From the NCBI GenBank assembly GCA_963675185.2, contig CAXXOH010000003.1:124001-188000 (forward strand): a stretch of 64,000 nucleotides of DNA, in the 5' to 3' direction. Position 1 is the stretch's first letter; the number at the start of each line of letters is the position of its first letter. The position numbers were made by a program, and so were the translations under genes. The stretch comes from Ilyobacter_A sp963675185. Lineage in GTDB: Bacteria; Fusobacteriota; Fusobacteriia; Fusobacteriales; Fusobacteriaceae. Positions 27,581-35,450 of this stretch are shown here, one piece after another. The notes below the pieces were generated by a model. That model ran no database searches. It was given only the letters and a program-made list of their open reading frames with translations, and was not told the DNA's origin.

Positions 27581-28783
27581 TTAAAGAAAGCTGAGTTTTA
27601 TTATTTCTCCGTTCTTTTTAAAGAATATTATTATCTCTCCGTCCTCGCTTACCTTTATAGCAATCATTCCGTAATATATTGCTGAGAGTGCGGCTGTGCT
27701 CCTTGCACCCTTTTCATACTTCACATGTTCATGGGGCTTTACCATAGCCCCAAACGCCTTTACCTTACCTTTTTTGTTGAATATAAGTGCACCATCTATA
27801 GAAGCCAGCTCGAGAATTAGTGGTTTAAATACGTTCTTTACATCTTTTTGAGTAAGGTCTATTTTCTCCAGCCTTTTCCTCAGTATATTTTTGAAGAAGT
27901 TGTCTGACTTAATAAAGCTCTCTTCATTTGAAACACACAGGCTGCAGTTATCGTCTAAGTCTACGATTATTAGTCCCCCGTGCCTTTTATAGCTCAAGTC
28001 AAAGACTATATGAAACAGGTTGCACCCCATCCAATATTGGGGGGATACGATAGATTTCGTTAGTATGTCGACGTAGGTGTTTTTTAAAGTGTCGGCTTCG
28101 TAGATCTTCCAGTTCCCCATTCTTTTAGAAGCCAGTAAGCCACTCTTGTCAAAAATTATTATATCCTCCCTCTTTGTCCTTATGATGCCGCACTCCCCGT
28201 CTTCTAAAATCGAATAATATGGGTGCAGGAACCCTGGGATAAGGGCATTTTCCTTTTCCGAGCCTATATCCTCCCATTTTATGTAGTTGTAGTCTATATA
28301 TGTCCAGTCTCTACCTAGCCTGAAATACGTCATGGTAGAGCCACCCATAACGTTTAACAGTTTTTCCTCAGTAAGATCGATCATATTAAACTCGCCTACT
28401 AGGTTCTGGTTCAGTATAAAGTTGACCCCGATGTTTTCATTTTCGTGGGTTACGTGCTCCAGGCTCTTGAAATAATCAAAGAGCTTCAGCCACTTAACTT
28501 TGTCGTACCCTCTTATCTTAAGCCAGTTGGTCACGATGTAGCTTTCTATCAGCTCTCTTTCTATGGTATGAGACCCCAGCTTTATCTCCAAGAAACGGTT
28601 TGCAAACTGATTTAAAAGCCGGACTAATTTTGACATATTCTGGCTGTTTCTCCTAAAGCTTTTAAAATAGTAAGGTACCCCACCTATGTTTATTTTCGTC
28701 CTGTGGAGTCCATAACCATTTTCACACTCAAAATATTGTGGAATTAAGTCTACGATTAAATTGTATAGCTGCTCTCTCTCCAT
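27581..28783 (-). CDS. DAC-superfamily (DACNV-like) sensor-domain protein
   Basis: This 400-residue cytosolic protein ends (about residues 320-400) with a domain resembling the DisA_N/diadenylate cyclase fold: SIDGALIFNKKGKVKAFGAM, then GARSTAALSAIYYGMIAIKV and SEDGEIIIFFKKNGEI. The DGA motif is kept, but the RHR nucleotide motif of true cyclases reads RST, the pattern I associate with the non-catalytic 'DACNV' sensor branch. The first 300 residues match nothing I recognise. The gene stands alone with its own terminator. If the domain binds a nucleotide it may report a cyclic or linear nucleotide signal; that is inference. Confidence 0.6.
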   Translation of the reverse strand: MEREQLYNLIVDLIPQYFECENGYGLHRTKINIGGVPYYFKSFRRNSQNMSKLVRLLNQFANRFLEIKLGSHTIERELIESYIVTNWLKIRGYDKVKWLKLFDYFKSLEHVTHENENIGVNFILNQNLVGEFNMIDLTEEKLLNVMGGSTMTYFRLGRDWTYIDYNYIKWEDIGSEKENALIPGFLHPYYSILEDGECGIIRTKREDIIIFDKSGLLASKRMGNWKIYEADTLKNTYVDILTKSIVSPQYWMGCNLFHIVFDLSYKRHGGLIIVDLDDNCSLCVSNEESFIKSDNFFKNILRKRLEKIDLTQKDVKNVFKPLILELASIDGALIFNKKGKVKAFGAMVKPHEHVKYEKGARSTAALSAIYYGMIAIKVSEDGEIIIFFKKNGEIIKLSFL

Positions 28784-29148
28784 ATAAATTCTCCTCTGCT
28801 CGTCAGATGAATTATATATACTTTTTAAAAATACTATTGGAAAATCCCTAGGAAATCCTCTTGAAAGAATTAAAATTATATATAATTAAGAAATTTTTCT
28901 TGATTGTTTTTATTTTCAAATTTAGAGATATGAGTTCCTGAAATTCAGATATTGGTGGCGTATATCAGAAAAGAGGGCTTTTCTCGATTACAATAGTTAG
29001 GTTGCTATTATTCTGGAGGTGTTTTCAAGTAAAATATTATTTATTTCTTGAAAAATATGTGTAAAAGAACTATAATCAAGCATTGGAATCGGTTTATTTT
29101 GTAAGTAAAATTGGCACCGTAACAGCCGAGCTGTATGTAGGAGGTAGT
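28784..29148. other. divergent intergenic region
   Basis: No gene or RNA is recognised between the DAC-like gene and the MFS gene. The region is AT-rich and must hold both promoters. An open frame from 29083 runs into the MFS gene, but the good ribosome site supports a start at 29149. Confidence 0.4.
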
Positions 29149-30297
29149 ATGAGTAGTAAAGTGTATCGGAATTTTGCTGGCTTATCATATTTTATATTTT
29201 TTGGGACAGGGGCCTTTATCCCTCTTCTCACACAATATCTTAAAAATATAGGGTTTAGCGGTATTCAGATAGGTACGGCTATATCTTTTGGGACTTTGAT
29301 CTCAATATTTTCCCAGCCGTTTTGGGGATTTTTAAATGATAAAACACATAAGACTAAAGAAATAATGGGGTTTATGCTGTTAACAATAAGTATCATCCTT
29401 GCCTTTTTCCCGGCAATAAGAAACTTCTATCTGTTTGCAGCGGTCTTTGGCCTTTACCAGTTTTTTTGGTGTGGAGTTTCACCTATAAATGATTCTATAG
29501 TATTGAAATCAGATTTTGAGTATGGCTCCATAAGGCAGTGGGGGGCAATAGGGTTTGCCGTGGCTGTTTTCGTATCGGGTCTGCTCGTAGACAGGATGGG
29601 AATATCTATTATTTTCATAGTTGCAATAGTGGCATTTATAATTTCGCTTTTGTTTTTGAAAAAGCTACATGTAGAGTCGAGCAGCACTGCCAGAATCGAC
29701 CTTAAAGATGTAAAGGAACTTTTGAAGAATAAAAATTATACCCTATTTCTTTTGGGGGCATTTTTCATAGGCGGCACCATGCACGGCCACAACGCTTATT
29801 TCGGACTTTTATATAAATCTTTAGGAGGAACTGTCAGCGGGGTGGGATTTGCATTTCTACTTTTCGCTTCAAGCGAAGCTCCTTTTATGAAGCATAGTTC
29901 CAAGATAATAGAAAAAATGGGCATAGAAAAAATGATGGTCACTTCCGTATTCATATTTTGCTTAAGATGGCTTTGGTACGGCACTTCCCCTGACCCGAAA
30001 CTGATGATACTGCTTTTCTTTGTACAGGGGATGTCTATAGGAGTGTTTATAGCCGGTGCTGCACAGTACATCAAACAGCATACAAAAATATCTCAGAGAA
30101 CCACGGCACTTGCATTTTATGCTTCCTTTAGCATGGGAATAGGGAGCATGTCATCTATCTTTATTTCCGGCCTGATATTGGACTATTTCGGAATAGACAA
30201 AGTTTATATATTTTACTTTATCTGCTGTGTGATAGGCTTGGGTATACTTTTTCATGTATTCAAAATTTCAGAAAAAACTAAGGCTGTATCAATATAA
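29149..30297 (+). CDS. MFS transporter (MFS_1-like)
   Basis: This 382-residue protein has twelve hydrophobic segments and belongs to the LacY/NupG/HcaT-like branch: YFIFFGTGAFIPLLTQYLKN in helix 1, QPFWGFLNDKTHKTKE for the helix 2-3 loop motif, and SIRQWGAIGFAVAVFVSG in helix 5. It is likely a proton symporter for a sugar, nucleoside or aromatic acid; the substrate is unknown. ATG 29149 follows GTAGGAGGTAGT. It ends at a strong terminator shared with the WYL regulator gene. Confidence 0.85.
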   Translation: MSSKVYRNFAGLSYFIFFGTGAFIPLLTQYLKNIGFSGIQIGTAISFGTLISIFSQPFWGFLNDKTHKTKEIMGFMLLTISIILAFFPAIRNFYLFAAVFGLYQFFWCGVSPINDSIVLKSDFEYGSIRQWGAIGFAVAVFVSGLLVDRMGISIIFIVAIVAFIISLLFLKKLHVESSSTARIDLKDVKELLKNKNYTLFLLGAFFIGGTMHGHNAYFGLLYKSLGGTVSGVGFAFLLFASSEAPFMKHSSKIIEKMGIEKMMVTSVFIFCLRWLWYGTSPDPKLMILLFFVQGMSIGVFIAGAAQYIKQHTKISQRTTALAFYASFSMGIGSMSSIFISGLILDYFGIDKVYIFYFICCVIGLGILFHVFKISEKTKAVSI

Positions 30298-30327
30298 AAA
30301 ACTGTTGTGGATCCACAACAGTTTTTT
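30296..30327. terminator. bidirectional intrinsic terminator
   Basis: A perfect palindrome centred on GGATCC with A6/T6 edges lies between the convergent MFS and WYL genes and overlaps the WYL stop codon. Confidence 0.85.
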
Positions 30328-31171
30328 ATTGTTCGTAATTTTTTATAGCTTCCATCAGCTCTGATTTCATATCCAGTTTGAGGCATTCCGGTTCCAAAAT
30401 TATAGCTTCCTTTAAAAACTGTCTGAAATATAGCTTGGCGTTTTCGTTTGAAGCCTCAAATATGTAGATGTCCTTATCCTTTTTTATCAGTTTCGGTCTG
30501 TAGTTCGTCAGATTTTTTAGGAGGCTTTTCCCCTCTTCAGTCAGCCGAACCTTTACCATATTTCCTTTTGCTAGAAAAGGGTTGAAGTTTTTTCTGGCGT
30601 TTTCTATATATTCCCTGTCTTTTTTAGTTACGCGGTCACCCAATATGGAAACTACATTCAGCTCCTTTAGCTTATAATTCTTGTAATCCTCGTGCTCATC
30701 GCAGTAACAGAACAAAAAGTTTTCGTCACCCTGTTCATCTCTTTTTATGAAAAATGGTTCTATGGTGAAAATTTCTTTTTTATACTTTATTTTGAGTTTT
30801 TTCTCTTTTTTTATGGCTTCTAAGATTTTTGACACCCTATCTTCAAATATAAAAAGCTCTCTTATGTACTTGAATTTTGAGGAGTATATTTTGAATAGTT
30901 CTCTTAAGAACTCCGCCTCTACGTCAACTCTGTTTTCCTTTAAGATATCATAGTAGACCTCTTTGTTGCCTATATTTAAATCAAATTGAATTATTTTCTT
31001 CAAAGGTTTTCCCTGTACTTTTAATAGCTGCTCGACATTTATCTCTTGTTTATACTTGAGTTTTTCAAGTATGTAGTTGCAGAGTTTGTTGCTGCTTACA
31101 CCAAAGTCCTCGGTATCGTTTTTCATGAGCCTCCATATATCCTCAGGGACGGTCACCCTTATCTTCTTCAT
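30326..31171 (-). CDS. ribbon-helix-helix plus WYL-domain regulator
   Basis: This 281-residue protein has an N-terminal segment like an RHH/Arc domain (MKKIRVTVPEDIWRLMKNDT, SSNKLCNYILEKLKYK). It is followed by a WYL domain (IKYKKEIFTIEPFFIKRDEQ, NFLFCYCDEHEDYKNYKLKE) and a C-terminal WCX-like part. WYL domains bind nucleic acids or nucleotides and often control defence or stress loci. Start 31171 follows TGGAGGGAGC; an in-frame ATG at 31204 lacks a site. The MFS gene is a possible but unproven target. Similar RHH-WYL proteins are common in fusobacteria, to my knowledge. Confidence 0.8.
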   Translation of the reverse strand: MKKIRVTVPEDIWRLMKNDTEDFGVSSNKLCNYILEKLKYKQEINVEQLLKVQGKPLKKIIQFDLNIGNKEVYYDILKENRVDVEAEFLRELFKIYSSKFKYIRELFIFEDRVSKILEAIKKEKKLKIKYKKEIFTIEPFFIKRDEQGDENFLFCYCDEHEDYKNYKLKELNVVSILGDRVTKKDREYIENARKNFNPFLAKGNMVKVRLTEEGKSLLKNLTNYRPKLIKKDKDIYIFEASNENAKLYFRQFLKEAIILEPECLKLDMKSELMEAIKNYEQ

Positions 31172-31235
31172 GCTCCCTCCAAAATTAACCCTTTTATTTT
31201 TCATTCAATATGATTATATCATACATAAAAAAAAT

Positions 31236-31256
31236 AAAAAAGACGGGAGCGCGCCC
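31236..31256. repeat. left half of an IS-interrupted terminator, with 13-bp target duplication
   Basis: AAAAAAGACGGG (31236-31247) is the left arm of a terminator whose right arm CCCGTCTTTTTT is now at 32815-32826. CGGGAGCGCGCCC (31244-31256) is the target-site duplication, repeated at 32803-32815. Confidence 0.85.
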
Positions 31257-31299
31257 CATACCTATCAAGCTAAGCTTTGAATTTAATAGAATTTGTGCT

Positions 31300-31334
31300 A
31301 AAACCTTCTTCAAGGACTACTTGAAGGAGGTTTT
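31300..31334 (+). promoter_or_regulatory. hairpin sequestering the transposase ribosome-binding site
   Basis: AAAACCTTCTTCAAG (31300-31314) pairs with CTTGAAGGAGGTTTT (31320-31334) apart from one G-U pair. The right arm contains AAGGAGG, the ribosome site of the transposase. A transcript entering from outside would form this hairpin and hide the site, a known way for IS elements to avoid activation by read-through. Confidence 0.7.
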
Positions 31335-31338
31335 TCTT

Positions 31339-32652
31339 TTGGGAAACAGACAAATCAGAACAAAATTTTTAAATTACTTTTCGGAAAAAAATATTGAACA
31401 AATTGCCAGGTATTCTAAATTCAAAATTAGGAATAGCGGCAAAATTTCTCCTCTTAACTTCATATCTTTAACTTGTTTCAGCTCCAATAATTTATGCACT
31501 TCATCCTTGGAAGAATTAAGCGCTGAACTTCTATTAAAGCAGAATATTAATATTTCTCCTCAAGCGCTTGATCAGAGATTTAGCGAGGCTTCTGTAGAAT
31601 TTCTTAAAAATATTTTCTTATCTCTTTGTAAAACACAAATATCCAATAAGTCTAAAGCCTTTAAAAATTATGGCTTCAGCAATATCTTTTTAATGGACTC
31701 TACTGAAATAAAATTGCCAAATAAATTAAAAAATAAGTATAAAGGTGCAAACAAATCTAATCCTGCTGTTTTAAAAATAAATCTTCTCCTTGAATTATTT
31801 GATTATTCTTTTAAGAACACTGTTTTATCTACGGGAACTAAAAATGAGCAAAATTTTTCTAAATATGTCTACGATAAATTAGTTACAGATTCCTTAGTTT
31901 TAAAAGATTTAGGGTACTTTAAATTTGATGACTTCAATGAGATTGAAAGCAGAAACAGCTCTTTTGTTTCTCGTTTGAAAGCCGGAACAAGGTTATTTGC
32001 TTTAAACCCTAATCCTCAGTACTCACCAAAGGGAAAACTACTAAAAAAGACGAAGTATTTGGTAACAAATGCTGGAGAGTTGGGAAAAGAACTAAAAGCA
32101 GGAGAGACTCAAGAATATGAATTTCTAGTCGGAAGCCATGACGACAAGAGGCCTTTTAGGGTAATCCTAACTAAATTGGACAAAGAGACTTCTAATAAAA
32201 AAGTACAAAAGATAGAAGAAAGAGAAAGAAGGAATGAGCACTGCGCAAAGCACGCAAGAAGTTCTGCTGAAATTACTGGATATATTACTAATCTTTGGGG
32301 ATTCAATCCTTCTGAAATCATCGAAATATATAAATTGAGATGGCAAATTGAATTGCTGTTTAAAATTTTTAAGTCTGATTTTAAACTAGATAAACTAAAA
32401 GACTTGAAAGTAGAAAGAATAGAGACTCACATATATGCCACTTTAATTAGAATGCTTCTTTTAATGGAGATTACAAAGGGTATCAATGGAGGATACTCAA
32501 AAGAAATGAGTATAAGGCGAGTAATAAAAAGCTCGTTGGGGGTTTTGACTGATTTCATGGAAACTTTGAAATCTAAAAAGCGTTTCATGCGCTTGACTTC
32601 AAAATTAAAAAAAATTATTAATTCTAAAATAAAAAAAGTTCCCAGCAAATAA
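31339..32652 (+). CDS. IS4-family transposase
   Basis: This 437-residue DDE transposase has the first Asp in FLMDSTEIKLPNKLKN, a second Asp region (VYDKLVTDSLVLKDLGYFKF), and the Y-(2)-R-(3)-E-(6)-K signature in EIYKLRWQIELLFKIFKSDF. The start is TTG 31339, eight bases after AAGGAGG. The frame is open upstream as far as 31210, outside the element, which is fortuitous. Length and motifs suggest an active enzyme. Confidence 0.88.
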   Translation: MGNRQIRTKFLNYFSEKNIEQIARYSKFKIRNSGKISPLNFISLTCFSSNNLCTSSLEELSAELLLKQNINISPQALDQRFSEASVEFLKNIFLSLCKTQISNKSKAFKNYGFSNIFLMDSTEIKLPNKLKNKYKGANKSNPAVLKINLLLELFDYSFKNTVLSTGTKNEQNFSKYVYDKLVTDSLVLKDLGYFKFDDFNEIESRNSSFVSRLKAGTRLFALNPNPQYSPKGKLLKKTKYLVTNAGELGKELKAGETQEYEFLVGSHDDKRPFRVILTKLDKETSNKKVQKIEERERRNEHCAKHARSSAEITGYITNLWGFNPSEIIEIYKLRWQIELLFKIFKSDFKLDKLKDLKVERIETHIYATLIRMLLLMEITKGINGGYSKEMSIRRVIKSSLGVLTDFMETLKSKKRFMRLTSKLKKIINSKIKKVPSK

Positions 32653-32802
32653 TCACCGAGAACACCACTGATAATAGAATAAACTTTTTTAGCCATTTTT
32701 GCAAGTGGTTTTTTGTAGTTTGAAAATTTAGCTTTAAAATTAAAATAGGAACCTAACTATATAAAAGTTAGGTTCCTAAAATTTCTTAGCTTGATAGGTA
32801 TG

Positions 32803-32826
32803 CGGGAGCGCGCCCCCGTCTTTTTT
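32803..32826. repeat. right half of IS-interrupted terminator with target duplication
   Basis: CGGGAGCGCGCCC (32803-32815) duplicates 31244-31256; CCCGTCTTTTTT completes the stem whose partner is on the far side of the element. Because the duplication includes GGG, a partial hairpin (GGGAGCGC/GCGCCCCC) may still form here. Confidence 0.8.
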
Positions 32827-33757
32827 ATAAAACCTCAGCTTCTTTCAATACTTCAGATTTTAAATCTATACCGTATTTTTCAGCAGCTTTTTTGTTTATT
32901 ATGAGTCTGGTATCTTTTAGGGTTTCTACAGGGATGGCTGAAGGTTTTTCGCCGTTTAGCACCTTTATAGCCATCTCTCCGGTTTGGTACCCCAGCCTGT
33001 AGTAATCAATAGTCTCAGTTACAAGAGCTCCCTGCTCCACCTGTTCCTTAATACAGCCAACAACCGGCACATCCATATCGTTTGCTTTCTTTACAACAAG
33101 CGGAGTGGCTGAAACCACAAGGTTGTCAGTAGGTGTATAGAGTACGTCTACTTTTGGTAGAAGTGAATCCAATGCAGGCGTCATTTCGTTTATAGAAGTT
33201 ATCCCAGCTTCCACAACCACTAGATCGTGTTTTTTAGCCTCTTCCTTGGCCATCTGCACCAAAACCTGCGAATTCTGCTCGCTCGTATTATAGATTATCC
33301 CTACTTTTTTTGCGTTTGGAAGAAGTTTTTTTATAATCTCCATCTGTTTGTCCACTGGGGCTGCATCACTGGTACCTGTGATATTATCCCCAACAAGCCC
33401 TGCAGAAACTGGGTCTGTAACGGCAGTTATAAGTATAGGGATTTCTTTTGTGGCATTAAAAACAGCCTGTGCACTCGGAGTGGATATGGCAAGGATAATG
33501 TCTTTTTTATCCTGCACAAAAAGGTTCGCTATATTCTGGGCAGTCCCAAAATCTCCCTGTGCATTCTGTACGTCTACCTCCATCCTTTCCTCATAACCAT
33601 TTGCCTTAAGGGCCTCTAAGAATCCTTCCTTAGCAGCATCTAATGCAGGATGTTCTATTATCTGTGTGATGCCAATTTTTATCTTTCCTCTCTCTTTCTT
33701 TCCGCAACCTACTAAAATAAAAGCTAGTATAGCAAAAAGTACGAAAAACTTTTTCAT
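32825..33757 (-). CDS. ABC transporter substrate-binding lipoprotein (TrpX/ABC_sub_bind type)
   Basis: This 310-residue protein has a lipoprotein signal (MKKFFVLFAILAFILVGCGK) and the ABC_sub_bind family layout: IGITQIIEHPALDAAKEGF, FGTAQNIANLFVQDKKDIIL, TAVTDPVSAGLV, KVGIIYNTSEQNSQVLV and YYRLGYQTGEMAIKVLNGEK. Relatives bind tryptophan or other small amino-acid-like ligands. No permease or ATPase gene is next to it; the gene is followed at once by the IS4-interrupted terminator, so partners are elsewhere or lost. The start follows GAGAGGAGACAGT. Confidence 0.88.
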   Translation of the reverse strand: MKKFFVLFAILAFILVGCGKKERGKIKIGITQIIEHPALDAAKEGFLEALKANGYEERMEVDVQNAQGDFGTAQNIANLFVQDKKDIILAISTPSAQAVFNATKEIPILITAVTDPVSAGLVGDNITGTSDAAPVDKQMEIIKKLLPNAKKVGIIYNTSEQNSQVLVQMAKEEAKKHDLVVVEAGITSINEMTPALDSLLPKVDVLYTPTDNLVVSATPLVVKKANDMDVPVVGCIKEQVEQGALVTETIDYYRLGYQTGEMAIKVLNGEKPSAIPVETLKDTRLIINKKAAEKYGIDLKSEVLKEAEVL

Positions 33758-34023
33758 ACTGTCTCCTCTCTCTCATAATTTATATATCATTAATCATAAC
33801 ATTTAAAACATCAACGTTGTAGTGAACAATTTTCAGAAAAATTTGTTCTATTTTTTATACGTATGCAACGTTTTTTTTTACAATTATATATGTTTTTTCA
33901 TAAAAAAAATGTTCGTACTTTACCTTTTAAACATAACTTTTTATTTGTTCTAAAAAATGCTTTTTTGTATACTCTGTTTTTTTAGACTGAAATAAAATTT
34001 TTAGATATATTTACTCTGGCTTT

Positions 34024-34857
34024 TTATATTTTGAGGCGATATTTAAATTTTAACAGCTCCGGCGGAAACTTGCCTTTGTCTACCCCCAATATAAGTAAAA
34101 ACAGGCGTTCGTTTATCCTGGAAAGTTCCATGGAAATATCATCCTGGCTAGGATTGAACCCAATGGGCGCCCCTGCAAAAAGCGACTCGTGGAAAAAATC
34201 ATTTCTTATTTTTGGTATCTTCGAGGCAAATGATGGCTCTGGGATATCGAAATATTCACACAAAGTCTCCATCCTGTCAGAATGACCTTTACTCTTTATG
34301 TCAAAAATCTTTTTGCAGATTCTGTAACAACTGTCTAACACTTTGTACTGGCCGTCAAATTTTTCAAATTCATGATAGTACGTCTGTGAGAATAAATACC
34401 AATGCAGGGCAGCATAGTATTTTGTCAGCACACCATTTTTTCTATTCTCGTTGTAAAACTTTACAGCTGCATCCAAGAGCTCTTCTATGACCTCCTTTGG
34501 AGCATGGAAGCCAACCAGTAAGTTTCTATACGGAGTCCTGTAGTAATGTCCCCACTTCTCAGGCCTAAGGATTATACCCTTTAAAAAACCGAAAAACAGT
34601 ATTATGAACTCCTTTAACTCCTTGTTAGCTTTACAGTTGAAGTTTATATCGTGGGAACAAGGCAGACTGTACCAGAGTACATTCCGAACTGGTTTTTTCC
34701 CGTAGTCGACACTTTCGATTGGCGGGTATATCCAGCCATCCTGAAGTGTGGTTTCCTCTTTTAATATTTCAAACTCCTCTTCTATCCCCTTAAGCGGAGT
34801 TATAGTCAAATATTCTGTATTGTATGTAAAGTTCTCATACAAGAAGCCAAAACGCAT
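34024..34857 (-). CDS. HEPN-like domain protein of unknown function
   Basis: This 277-residue soluble protein is helix-rich in its second half. The motif KIRNDFFHESLF (Arg about 218, His about 223) has the R-N-x(3)-H form typical of HEPN nucleases and HEPN-like domains. The N-terminal half (IEEEFEILKEETTLQDGWIY, CSHDINFNCKANKELKEFII, LRPEKWGHYYRTPYRNLLVG) resembles the large family of stand-alone HEPN/ApeA-like proteins. No antitoxin-like nucleotidyltransferase is adjacent. The start follows GAGGGGGATACT. Nuclease activity is not demonstrated by sequence alone. Confidence 0.55.
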   Translation of the reverse strand: MRFGFLYENFTYNTEYLTITPLKGIEEEFEILKEETTLQDGWIYPPIESVDYGKKPVRNVLWYSLPCSHDINFNCKANKELKEFIILFFGFLKGIILRPEKWGHYYRTPYRNLLVGFHAPKEVIEELLDAAVKFYNENRKNGVLTKYYAALHWYLFSQTYYHEFEKFDGQYKVLDSCYRICKKIFDIKSKGHSDRMETLCEYFDIPEPSFASKIPKIRNDFFHESLFAGAPIGFNPSQDDISMELSRINERLFLLILGVDKGKFPPELLKFKYRLKI

Positions 34858-34933
34858 ATAGTATCCCCCTCGGAAATATCGTAGTTAACACTTGTCATTA
34901 TAATTTTACCAGAATTATACAGATTTTCAAAAC

Positions 34934-34967
34934 AAAAATGGCGGATGCTTTTGCACCCGCCATTTTC
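34934..34967 (-). terminator. intrinsic terminator
   Basis: Stem AAAATGGCGGATGC/GCACCCGCCATTTT with one mismatch, just after the DUF2628 gene on the minus strand. Confidence 0.75.
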
Positions 34968-34978
34968 TATTCCGATTA

Positions 34979-35416
34979 TTACTGTCCAGAGAGCAGCGTC
35001 AGAGCCAGCATAAACACGAAAAACCATATGACCCATTGGTTCACCCCACCAAACTTTTCAAACAGCTGTATTCTTTTATCTTCATCCTTTACCTTCTCCT
35101 CTATGTCCAATTTTAAAAACTTATACCTCCTATATACAAAATATGGCAGCACCCCGCCTGAACCAATTCCTATTATAAGTGCCACAAAAGGGAAGTCGTT
35201 GTTTAACATGGTCATTAAAAATATATAGGCTACTCCTTCTAAATAAGCTTTCCTGTAGATTAGGTACCAACCGTTGGCCAAAAAAGCCCACCAAGACCAG
35301 TTCCATGCAAATTTTTCTTCGCCATCTTTCTCGTATTTGGCAAAAGCTCTCTTGTACCACTCATACTTAGAAATGCCTATAAAGGCCCTAAGCGCCCTTT
35401 CTTCATAATTCTCCAT
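34979..35416 (-). CDS. DUF2628 small membrane protein
   Basis: This 145-residue protein has the DUF2628 pattern: NWSWWAFLANGWYLIYRKAY followed by two to three spans (AYIFLMTMLNNDFPFVALII, GSGGVLPYFVYRRYKFLKLD) and a C-terminal span. Start 35416 follows TTGGAGGGATCG; upstream open frame is not needed. Function unknown. It lies 34 bp downstream of gapN in the same direction, so they may be co-transcribed. Confidence 0.8.
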   Translation of the reverse strand: MENYEERALRAFIGISKYEWYKRAFAKYEKDGEEKFAWNWSWWAFLANGWYLIYRKAYLEGVAYIFLMTMLNNDFPFVALIIGIGSGGVLPYFVYRRYKFLKLDIEEKVKDEDKRIQLFEKFGGVNQWVIWFFVFMLALTLLSGQ

Positions 35417-35450
35417 AACGATCCCTCCAAACTGCCTGCACAAGGTTACA

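Larger units (their letters stand above)
31257..32802 (+). mobile_element. IS4-family (IS231-like) insertion sequence (1546 bp)
   Basis: Perfect 18-bp terminal inverted repeats (CATACCTATCAAGCTAAG) and a 13-bp target-site duplication. The target is the stem-loop of the intrinsic terminator of the substrate-binding protein gene at 32825. The element looks intact. Confidence 0.9.
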
